A stretch of DNA of 14,547 nucleotides from Chloroflexota bacterium (GTDB lineage Bacteria > Chloroflexota > Anaerolineae > Anaerolineales > Villigracilaceae), in NCBI GenBank assembly GCA_016191895.1, contig JACPVD010000008.1, forward strand, positions 1-14,547. The letters run 5' to 3'. Position numbers and translations under genes: made by a program. Shown here in pieces: positions 1 through 6,499 of this stretch. The notes under the pieces are model-generated. The model searched no databases and was not told the origin of the DNA. It saw only the letters and a list, made by a program, of their open reading frames with translations. Numbering within the stretch: position 1 is the stretch's first letter; each line of letters begins with the position of its first letter.

Positions 1-622
1 GATACAGGCATCGCCGCTTCAACGCTTCGGATAATTCGCGGGTATTGTTCGATGTGAGGATTACAAACGGACGATGCTTCGCCTCCAACGTTCCCAATTC
101 TGGCACGCTTACCTGAAAGTCGCTCAACACTTCGAGCAGAAAGGCTTCGAACTCGGCGTCGGCGCGGTCGATTTCATCAATCAGCAAGACGGTTGGCTGT
201 TCGCTGAGAATCGCTTTCAATAACGGACGTTGCAGGAGAAATCTTTCAGAGAAGAACACGTCTTCCTCTTTAGCGAGGCGGTCGGCGGCTTCGGTCAATG
301 ATTCGGCTTTACCGAGAGTGTCGTTCAACTTGTCGCGCAGTAATTGCGTGTATAGCAGTTGTTTTGAATATTCCCACTCGTACAACGCCTTTGATTCGTC
401 CAGCCCTTCATAACATTGCAGGCGGATTAACTCGCGTCCCGTTGCACCGGCAATGGCTTTTGCCAATTCGGTTTTACCCACGCCTGCGGGACCCTCCGTC
501 AGGAGCGGCTTGCCCAGTTTTTGCGCGAGATACACAATTGTTGAGATCTCGTCCGAGGCGATGTATTTCTGTTTGTTGAGTTCGGATTTGACAGTTTGGG
601 TGGAGTCAAAGATGGATGGCAT
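1..622 (-). CDS. MoxR/CoxD-type AAA+ ATPase, 3' part outside the window
   Basis: The frame gives 207 residues from an ATG at 620-622 and runs off the left edge. Walker A is GPAGVGKT (residues 44-51), Walker B is VLLIDE with D149-E150, a sensor-1-like SNN lies at 191-193, and paired arginines follow at 203-204 (possible arginine finger). The order and spacing match MoxR-family AAA+ ATPases, and the LLTEGPAGVGKTE start and YEGLDESKALYEW segment resemble the CoxD-like branch. Known role of the family: ATP-driven chaperone-like maturation of protein or metal-cofactor complexes, often paired with a von Willebrand A-domain protein. No such partner is visible because the gene is cut. An SD (AAAGGA, 631-636) sits 8 bases before the ATG. 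It lies 39 bp downstream of the acetyltransferase gene on the same strand, so co-transcription is possible, without an evident functional link. Confidence 0.9.
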   Translation of the reverse strand, partial: MPSIFDSTQTVKSELNKQKYIASDEISTIVYLAQKLGKPLLTEGPAGVGKTELAKAIAGATGRELIRLQCYEGLDESKALYEWEYSKQLLYTQLLRDKLNDTLGKAESLTEAADRLAKEEDVFFSERFLLQRPLLKAILSEQPTVLLIDEIDRADAEFEAFLLEVLSDFQVSVPELGTLEAKHRPFVILTSNNTRELSEALKRRCLY

Positions 623-630
623 TATTTTTG

Positions 631-636
631 TCCTTT
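631..636 (-). promoter_or_regulatory. Ribosome binding site of the MoxR-type ATPase
   Basis: On the minus strand AAAGGA precedes the ATG by 8 bases. It fixes the start at 622 and supports independent translation from the upstream acetyltransferase gene. Confidence 0.65.
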
Positions 637-644
637 GGGCGGGG

Positions 645-659
645 CAGGTTGAAAACCTG
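645..659. repeat. Small palindrome (REP-like unit 1) at the end of the acetyltransferase gene
   Basis: CAGGTT (645-650), a 3-base loop and AACCTG (654-659) form a perfect 6-bp stem. Read on the minus strand it begins GTAGGACAGGTT-TTC-AACCTG, which has the same plan as the two palindromes at 10895-10955 (GTA, two or three bases, stem, TTC or TC loop, stem). The TAG stop of the acetyltransferase (662-664) lies inside the conserved flank. It could be a member of a dispersed short palindromic family or a simple 3'-end hairpin; a T-tract is absent. Confidence 0.45.
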
Positions 660-661
660 TC

Positions 662-1174
662 CTACGGTACGCCATAAAACGCCTTGTGAAATTCGGCCTT
701 TCCCGCAGGCACATCCTCATAAAATGGAAATGCCATGAAATATTCCGGAGCGGGCGCGCCTTCATAAAATAATTGCGGATAGGACATGAACCCGAAACGC
801 CGATAATAGACGGGGCTTCCTTCGAGCGCACAGCCCTTTGCGCCCATTGCGTGGATTCTCGCGAGCCCGTCGTGAATCAATGCCGAGCCGATGCCTTGTT
901 TTTGAAATTCAGGCAAAACCGAAATCGGCCCCAGGCCATGCCAGCCCTGATCTCTTCCGTCGATCATCACGACTGAAAACGTAACATGCCCGGCGATCTT
1001 TCCGTTCATTTCAGCGACCAGTGAAAGGGATAATGCGCCTGCATCCCGCAGACGCTCGATGATGAGGTGTTCCGTCCCGTCGCTGTAGGGCCGACCTGCG
1101 AAGGCAAGCATGGTTACATTGCGGATCGCTTCTTCATCGGCGGGCGTTTCCGGGCGTATCACCGGCGCAATCAT
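662..1174 (-). CDS. GNAT-family N-acetyltransferase (YhbS-like)
   Basis: The product has 170 residues, a normal single-domain GNAT length. It opens with the typical IRPETPADEEAIRNV strand-helix, has a β4 stretch ending in GPISVLPEFQ, and then the acetyl-CoA pyrophosphate loop Q-K-Q-G-I-G-S-A (residues about 92-99, the Q/R-x-x-G-x-G/A motif). The later GSPVYYRRFGF segment is typical of the YhbS group (COG3153). It should transfer an acetyl group from acetyl-CoA to an amine; the substrate cannot be read from sequence and the protein is presumably cytoplasmic. The ATG at 1172-1174 has no strong SD (upstream minus-strand sequence is GCAGTAAAATAAAACC). The stop codon falls inside a short palindromic element, and the last four residues YGVP may derive from that element. 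Confidence 0.88.
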   Translation of the reverse strand: MIAPVIRPETPADEEAIRNVTMLAFAGRPYSDGTEHLIIERLRDAGALSLSLVAEMNGKIAGHVTFSVVMIDGRDQGWHGLGPISVLPEFQKQGIGSALIHDGLARIHAMGAKGCALEGSPVYYRRFGFMSYPQLFYEGAPAPEYFMAFPFYEDVPAGKAEFHKAFYGVP

Positions 1175-1362
1175 GGTTTTATTTTACTGCCAAATCAACT
1201 TTGATGTTACCATTGCGTAAATCATCGGGCGGTCTTTTTTGCGCGGTAACGCAGATCCGCTTCCAGGGAGATCCGCTTTTTCGGAGGCCGGCAGGCAACG
1301 GGTCGACCGGATGCGGGTTTTCATCCAAAAGAGGCCATTCAATTTTGTAGAGCGTTTGCGCT

Positions 1363-1393
1363 TTGCCGCAGCCTTTACTCTCTGGTGTATACT
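1363..1393 (+). promoter_or_regulatory. Candidate promoter for kinase A
   Basis: TATACT (1388-1393) is a good -10 hexamer. TTGCCG (1363-1368) upstream is a possible -35, but the 19-base spacing is longer than the usual 17. If used, transcription would start near 1400 and give a leader of about 180 bases that includes the hairpin at 1432-1474. AT-rich alternatives such as TATGAT (1507-1512) lie closer to the gene without a convincing -35. Confidence 0.3.
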
Positions 1394-1431
1394 CTTTAAA
1401 ATCGTATCCTCTCAATCAATCCAATCGGGGT

Positions 1432-1474
1432 GCGGGGTGTTTTGAGCGCGCAAAGTGCGCTCAAAACACCCCGC
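1432..1474 (+). terminator. Strong hairpin in the leader of kinase A (terminator or attenuator-like)
   Basis: GCGGGGTGTTTTGAGCGC (1432-1449) and its exact reverse complement (1457-1474) form an 18-bp stem. A G·T pair and a C-G pair continue it inward to an AAA loop (1452-1454). Downstream on the plus strand comes a pyrimidine stretch ending CTTCTTTTT (1482-1490), about 8 bases away, so the T-run is not directly attached as in a classic terminator. No plus-strand gene lies upstream in the window, so its likely job is in the kinase A leader: attenuation, RNA processing or stability. It could instead be a small mobile or repeat remnant. Confidence 0.5.
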
Positions 1475-1569
1475 CTCCCTCCTTCTTTTTGAAAAGATGC
1501 CTGAAATATGATGATAGCATTGTAAAATTCGGGCCAAAAGCGAATCTGTAGTGAAATAGTCTCCACATC

Positions 1570-1574
1570 AAGGA
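1570..1574 (+). promoter_or_regulatory. Ribosome binding site of kinase A
   Basis: AAGGA ends 8 bases before the ATG at 1583. This favours the first ATG over the in-frame ATG six codons later, which has no comparable site. Confidence 0.65.
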
Positions 1575-1582
1575 CCGTATCG

Positions 1583-4500
1583 ATGAGCGTTGCGGACGAT
1601 ATGAGCGTCAATCTGGCTGAGTTGGGCTTGCCGCTAAAAATGGGCGACAGGCCTTTTGGCGTGGGTAAAAAGGGCGCTCACCTAAATCGCACGAAGGGCT
1701 CTGTTGTTCGCTCCACAGTGTTGTACATGCTTGAAAGCATTCAGGCGCGCGTCACGGAACAGGCGCGAAAAGAATCGCGCACCGCCCGCATTGGTCGTGT
1801 GCGCGAAGAGGCCGGCAAAGCGCTGGTGGGCGCGTTGAATTCCGCAATCGAAGATTCCAATTACCACGTGACAATGGAATACCTTTTGAACGAAGCCAAC
1901 AGTTATTCGGTGGAGTTCGACGTGTACCTGAGTCACATCAGCGCGAAACTTTCCGGCGACCCCGATTTTCATTTTCATCGCGGCATGCGCGGCATCCCGG
2001 ATTCGATCGCTTTTTTTGTACGGCCTCTTTCGATCAGCCAGGTATATAACCTGTTGCCGCGCCTGAGCGCGAAGGTGGCCGATACCGATATTCGTGTGGC
2101 GGGTGTCTCTTCCGATTCGGCGGTGATCCAATGGTGGGCGGGGCGTGATTTTGCATCCCTGCCGGCGGAGATCCATCCCATTTTTATCGATTACACCTGC
2201 AAGTATATTCAGGGCGTGCTGGGACAAATACCGGTGACAATGCGCAATATGCCCCGCGCCGGTATCAGGGAACGCAAATGCCTGACTCGCGGCGATGAAT
2301 GTTGCGAATGGGAATTCAGTTGGGACGTTTCGCACCAGGGATTCTTCGGCCTTTGGAGGGCTTCCAAACAATCGATGACGCAGCCTTTCACGCCGACAAC
2401 GGATTCTGTCCGAGAGGAGGTGGCCTCCCTGTTGCAGATCGACCTCGAAGCCGAGCGCAACCTGCCGCCGTTGCCGCCGCGCATGACGAGGATTCCGTTT
2501 GGGTTCGATGAAAAAGGAAATTTGATCAAGCAATCGCGCAGTTCGAGTATTTTGGGCGCGGTGGAACAGTTGAAAATTTCCGTGGCCGAAAATGCAAAGC
2601 GCGCCCTTGCGGATAACCTTTCGGCGCATGAGCGCGAACAACAGATCGAAGCCGCGAAACAAAAGGCTGTTGCAAGGCTGGTGGAGAAGTTGAATCAGGC
2701 CGTTCCGGATGAGCGCTATTATCTTACGCCGGAATCCATCCACGATAAGAATCGCTATTATTCCTACGAATTCAGCCTTTTTATCAACGAATACGCCGCG
2801 GAAATTTCGGAAGACCCGCATTTCTTTTTCCGCCGCGGGGCAAAGAGCATTCCGCCCTCGATGCTCTCGCTTATCCGCCCGCTCTCCTTATCCTACGCCT
2901 ACAGCATTTTGCCGCGTTTCAGTTCCAAGCAATCGGACGCGGATATCCGCGTCAGCGATCACGGACGAAATTTCGCACATATTCAATGGTATGGAAAGGC
3001 GCAGGCAGACAAGATTCCAGAGGAGGAACGCCTGCGCTACATTCGCATGTCGTGCCGGGCGTATCAGGGCGTGTTTGCCGTCATTCCGCAATTACATTCC
3101 GGCCTGCCCTTTGCGCATGTGGAGGAGATCAAATGCCAGTTGCATGGCGATGAATATTGCGAGTGGCGCCTGACCTGGGACGCTTCTGGAAGAAGCGATG
3201 CGATTTCCACAGAGGCTTCACAGGCCGCCGCGAGCCGCGGCGATATCGCCGGGTATCCCTATTCCATTCCCGAATCAGAATTGCCCGGCCTGCGCGAAGA
3301 AGTCGATTTGGGCGAAATGCCCCACTACATGCGAGGCCGTCCCTATGGCCAGACCGAATCCGGCGAAACCATCGACCACGTGCGCGGTTCACTGGTGATT
3401 TCCGCCATCGAACAGTTTTACGAATCAGTGGGGAGACGGATCGAATCGACCCTGCCCTCTGAACTCGACGGCAAAGAGCGCGAAGAGCAAATCGCAAAAG
3501 CCAAAGAGGACGCCTTCGATATCCTGCTTCACCGCCTCAACGACGCCATTCCCGACGCGCGCTATTCCGTTACGCGCGAAAGTCTGCTCAATCCGAACAG
3601 CGTTTACTCCCACGAATTCAACATCTTTCTGAATGTATTTGCCCAGGAGATCAGCCAGGACCCGAACTTCTATTTCTATCGCGGATTCAAGAGCGTGCCC
3701 CCGGTGCTGGTGGCGATGATTCGGCCGCTTCCCATCAAACAGATCTATAACTTAATTCCCCGCCTCACCGCCAAAGTGGTGGATGACGACGTGCGCGTGG
3801 CGGGCGTTTCCGAAAACCGCGCGGTGATTCAGTGGTATCCCGCAAACCATTTGGAGCGTCTCCCCGCGGCAGTGCATAAGCGCGATATATATGGAATTTG
3901 CCGTGTATATCAGGGGGCGTACGCAAGCATTCCGCTTGTTCATTCCAAATTGCCGCCGGCGCAGGTGCGGGAATTGCGCTGCGCTCTCGACGGTCACGAG
4001 TGCTGCGAATGGGAATTTGTCTGGGAGAAACCCGCCGCTTCGTCATTCCCCATCGCCAACCTGTTGTCGCGCGTTTCGCCGATGGTGAAGCAGTTGACCG
4101 TAATCGCCGGCGCCGTTGCATTGAGCGTTGCGGTGCTGGTATATATGATGGGCGGTTTTGCCGATTATGCGTACATTCCGCACATGCTGTTATTCGGCAT
4201 GATGGTGGCGGTTGTGTTCATGTGGCTTCGCATCCAGACCGACCAGCAGGAACGCGCCCGCCTGCAGGGCCTTTTGCTCGAACAACGCGACAAATCGGAG
4301 GAGCAATACGACGCGCTCCAGCAATCCAACGCGCAGTTGCAGTTGTCGAATGTGGCCCTGCAGCAAAAGGTCTCCGAAGTGATGACGCTCTACGAAGTGG
4401 GCATTGCCTTAAGCGCCACCTTTGATACGTCTGAGATTCTTGAAAAAAGTTTGAGAGCCGTCACCACGCACCTGCATATGGATCGCGGCATGATCATGCT

Positions 4501-6499
4501 GGCCGATGAATCCGCGCAATTGCTGAAATACGCCCACTCGCGCGGGTTTGAAACGGAAATGGTCGAAGCCTTGAATCGCATGGACCTCTCCCTCGACCCC
4601 GAAAGAGGCTCGCTCTTTCCGCAGATCATGCGCTCGGGCAAGGCCACCCTCCTGCGCGACACGGACGAAGTATTGAGCGCCCGCGCGCGGCGATACTTCA
4701 AACTCGTGCATATTCATTCCCTGCTGGCTGTGCCCCTGCTGACAAAAGGAAAGCAGATCGGCATTCTGGTGGTCGATAACGGAATCACCGGACGCCCGAT
4801 TTCTGAAAGCATCTACGACCTGCTCTTCACCATCGGCACGCAGATCGCCAGCGCGGTGGATGGGGCGCAGCTTTATGAAACGCTCGAACGCCGCGTGCAG
4901 GAACGCACCCGCGAAGCCGAAGAAGCCCGCGATTTGGCGGAGGCCGCCAACCGCGCCAAATCCACATTCCTTGCAAGCATGAGTCATGAAATCCGTACGC
5001 CGATGAACGGCATCATCGGCATGACCGGCCTGCTCTTCGATACGCCGCTCACGCCCGAACAACGCGATTATGCCGAAACCATTCGCAACAGCGGCGACGC
5101 CTTGCTAATGATCATCAACGATATCCTCGACTTCTCCAAGATCGAAGCCGGCAAAATGGACATGGAGCGCCAGCCCTTCGACCTGCGCGAATGCGTCGAA
5201 AGCGCGGCAGATCTACTGGCCTATCGTGCCAGTGAAAAGAATCTCGAAATGGGCGTGTTGATCGAATCCAACGTCCCGCGCGGAATCATTGGGGATGTCA
5301 CCCGCTTGCGGCAGGTGCTGGTGAACTTGTTGAGTAACGCCGTCAAATTCACGGAGAGGGGGGAAATCTTTGTCGAAGTTGCGCATGATTCAGCGCGGTT
5401 GGATGCGCCGCTTTTGCATTTCAAAGTCCGCGATACGGGCATCGGCATTCCCGCCGACCGCACCGAAAGCATCTTCCATTCCTTCTCACAAGTGGATGCC
5501 TCCACCTCACGCAAATACGGCGGCACCGGGCTGGGCCTTGCCATCAGCCAGCGACTCGCGGAATTGATGGGCGGCAGGATGTGGGTGGAGAGCGTGGCGG
5601 GAAGCGGATCGACATTCCACTTTACGATCCTTGCCCCGCCGACGACGATTCCGCACGCCCGGAGCATTGTCTCCCTGCCGCATTTGACTGGCAAACGAAT
5701 CATGCTCGTGGACGATAACCTGACCAACCGCCGCATCCTGATTCAGCAGGCCGAAAATTGGGGCATGCTTCCAACAGCCTGTTCGACCCCATACGACGCC
5801 TTGAACGCGATCAAACAGGGCTTGCGATTCGACCTGGCTGTGCTGGATATGCACATGCCCGGCATGGACGGCCTGACCCTGGCGCGGGAAATTCGCCGCG
5901 CAGAATCGACGGGCGACCCCATGCCGATGATCATGCTCACGTCGCTGGGCTGGCGCGATACGGTGGATTCCTCCGACTTCGCATCCTTCCTGACGAAGCC
6001 GGTCAAGCAATCGAATTTATATAATGCCATCGTTGAGGCGCTGGCGATCGCGAAGCCCCGGCCCGATCATGCCGCGACAATTGACGAGCATCGTTTTGAT
6101 TCGGACATGTCTGCCCGCATTCCATTGCGGATTTTGCTCGCCGAAGATAATGCGGTGAATCAGAAACTGGCGTTGCGCCTTTTGGAGCGCATGGGCTACC
6201 GCGCCGATGTGGCAGGCAACGGCCTCGAAGTCTTGCAGGCCATGGACCGGCAGACCTACGATCTGATCTTTATGGACGTGCAAATGCCCGAGATGGACGG
6301 TTTGCAAGCCACGCGCCAGATACGGGCGAAGTATCCCTCTGCGCGCCAGCCGCGCATTGTCGCCATGACCGCCAATGCCATGCAGGGCGACCGTGAAATG
6401 TGCCTCGAAGCCGGCATGGATGATTACCTGAGCAAGCCGATCCAGGTGAAAGATTTGCAGTTTGCGCTGGAGCGGGTTGCAAAATGGAGGCAGGGGTAA
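1583..6499 (+). CDS. Kinase A: triple V4R-like sensor, GAF, hybrid histidine kinase with two receivers
   Basis: The product has 1638 residues. In order: three related sensor modules (about 14-247, 296-533, 577-815); two membrane segments (about 838-858 and 864-884) joined by a very short loop; a coiled coil (885-932); a GAF domain (about 933-1095); a signalling helix; HisKA with phospho-accepting H1135 in [10 protein letters not shown]; HATPase_c with N-box ([16 protein letters not shown], about 1242-1257), G1 DTGIGIP (1284-1290) and G2 GGTGLGL (from 1313); REC1 (D1377, D1378, phospho-site D1422, K1472); REC2 (E1521, D1522, phospho-site D1565, K1618). All catalytic residues of the kinase and both receivers are present. 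There is no HPt domain and no DNA-binding output. No signal peptide is seen, so both the sensors and the kinase core should face the cytoplasm, anchored by the helical hairpin (inference). Each sensor module keeps a Cys-Glu-Cys-Cys set like the zinc site of V4R aromatic sensors. The stop codon directly abuts the start of kinase B. Confidence 0.93.
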   Translation: MSVADDMSVNLAELGLPLKMGDRPFGVGKKGAHLNRTKGSVVRSTVLYMLESIQARVTEQARKESRTARIGRVREEAGKALVGALNSAIEDSNYHVTMEYLLNEANSYSVEFDVYLSHISAKLSGDPDFHFHRGMRGIPDSIAFFVRPLSISQVYNLLPRLSAKVADTDIRVAGVSSDSAVIQWWAGRDFASLPAEIHPIFIDYTCKYIQGVLGQIPVTMRNMPRAGIRERKCLTRGDECCEWEFSWDVSHQGFFGLWRASKQSMTQPFTPTTDSVREEVASLLQIDLEAERNLPPLPPRMTRIPFGFDEKGNLIKQSRSSSILGAVEQLKISVAENAKRALADNLSAHEREQQIEAAKQKAVARLVEKLNQAVPDERYYLTPESIHDKNRYYSYEFSLFINEYAAEISEDPHFFFRRGAKSIPPSMLSLIRPLSLSYAYSILPRFSSKQSDADIRVSDHGRNFAHIQWYGKAQADKIPEEERLRYIRMSCRAYQGVFAVIPQLHSGLPFAHVEEIKCQLHGDEYCEWRLTWDASGRSDAISTEASQAAASRGDIAGYPYSIPESELPGLREEVDLGEMPHYMRGRPYGQTESGETIDHVRGSLVISAIEQFYESVGRRIESTLPSELDGKEREEQIAKAKEDAFDILLHRLNDAIPDARYSVTRESLLNPNSVYSHEFNIFLNVFAQEISQDPNFYFYRGFKSVPPVLVAMIRPLPIKQIYNLIPRLTAKVVDDDVRVAGVSENRAVIQWYPANHLERLPAAVHKRDIYGICRVYQGAYASIPLVHSKLPPAQVRELRCALDGHECCEWEFVWEKPAASSFPIANLLSRVSPMVKQLTVIAGAVALSVAVLVYMMGGFADYAYIPHMLLFGMMVAVVFMWLRIQTDQQERARLQGLLLEQRDKSEEQYDALQQSNAQLQLSNVALQQKVSEVMTLYEVGIALSATFDTSEILEKSLRAVTTHLHMDRGMIMLADESAQLLKYAHSRGFETEMVEALNRMDLSLDPERGSLFPQIMRSGKATLLRDTDEVLSARARRYFKLVHIHSLLAVPLLTKGKQIGILVVDNGITGRPISESIYDLLFTIGTQIASAVDGAQLYETLERRVQERTREAEEARDLAEAANRAKSTFLASMSHEIRTPMNGIIGMTGLLFDTPLTPEQRDYAETIRNSGDALLMIINDILDFSKIEAGKMDMERQPFDLRECVESAADLLAYRASEKNLEMGVLIESNVPRGIIGDVTRLRQVLVNLLSNAVKFTERGEIFVEVAHDSARLDAPLLHFKVRDTGIGIPADRTESIFHSFSQVDASTSRKYGGTGLGLAISQRLAELMGGRMWVESVAGSGSTFHFTILAPPTTIPHARSIVSLPHLTGKRIMLVDDNLTNRRILIQQAENWGMLPTACSTPYDALNAIKQGLRFDLAVLDMHMPGMDGLTLAREIRRAESTGDPMPMIMLTSLGWRDTVDSSDFASFLTKPVKQSNLYNAIVEALAIAKPRPDHAATIDEHRFDSDMSARIPLRILLAEDNAVNQKLALRLLERMGYRADVAGNGLEVLQAMDRQTYDLIFMDVQMPEMDGLQATRQIRAKYPSARQPRIVAMTANAMQGDREMCLEAGMDDYLSKPIQVKDLQFALERVAKWRQG
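1622..2323 (+). repeat. Sensor module A1 (V4R-like)
   Basis: Residues about 14-247 of kinase A. It contains RPFG, the YHVTMEYLLNEANSYSVEF segment, a [13 protein letters not shown] strand-helix, AVIQWW, and putative metal ligands C206, E230, C233 and C241. It is closest by eye to module B1, for example in YSVEFD and VYNLLPR. Confidence 0.75.
2468..3181 (+). repeat. Sensor module A2 (V4R-like)
   Basis: Residues about 296-533 of kinase A. Putative metal ligands are C491, E515, C518 and C526. It departs from the others in the middle (SYAYSILPRFSSK, then AHIQWY) and ends CEWRLTW where most copies have CEWEFTW. Confidence 0.75.
3311..4027 (+). repeat. Sensor module A3 (V4R-like)
   Basis: Residues about 577-815 of kinase A, the copy next to the membrane hairpin. 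Putative metal ligands are C773, E797, C800 and C808. The usual GDE before the last Cys pair is GHE here. Confidence 0.75.
6486..6490 (+). promoter_or_regulatory. Ribosome binding site deciding the TTG start of kinase B
   Basis: GGAGG lies inside the last codons of kinase A, 9 bases before the TTG at 6500. The stop TAA of A (6497-6499) directly precedes the TTG. This is the reason for choosing TTG over the first in-frame ATG (codon 28), which would begin inside the conserved first sensor module. Confidence 0.75.

Larger units (their letters stand above)
1175..1582. other. Divergent intergenic region, 408 bp
   Basis: This region separates the minus-strand acetyltransferase from the plus-strand kinase A. 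It contains a possible plus-strand promoter (1363-1393), a perfect 18-bp inverted repeat (1432-1474) followed by a T-rich stretch, an AT-rich part (about 1487-1530) and the SD of kinase A. A minus-strand open frame (1179-1415, TTG start, 78 codons) ends 4 bases before the acetyltransferase start, but it has no recognisable similarity, so I do not call it a gene. I see no tRNA, CRISPR or transposase remnant. Confidence 0.7.

Noticed and set aside
1179..1415. 78-codon minus-strand frame just upstream of the acetyltransferase
   Set aside because: TTG start, no recognisable family and only its position in favour. A strong plus-strand promoter candidate lies within it. It could be real but I cannot support it.
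1682..2821. Long minus-strand open frame (379 codons) opposite the first sensor modules of kinase A
   Set aside because: It lies wholly antisense to a gene with strong domain evidence, its protein is Arg/His-rich with no domain pattern, and it comes from the codon bias of the plus-strand gene.
3311..4027. Idea that the tandem modules are PAS or HNOB heme domains
   Set aside because: No HNOB Y-x-S-x-R motif and no PAS-like pattern are seen. The conserved Cys/Glu set at the module end fits V4R better.
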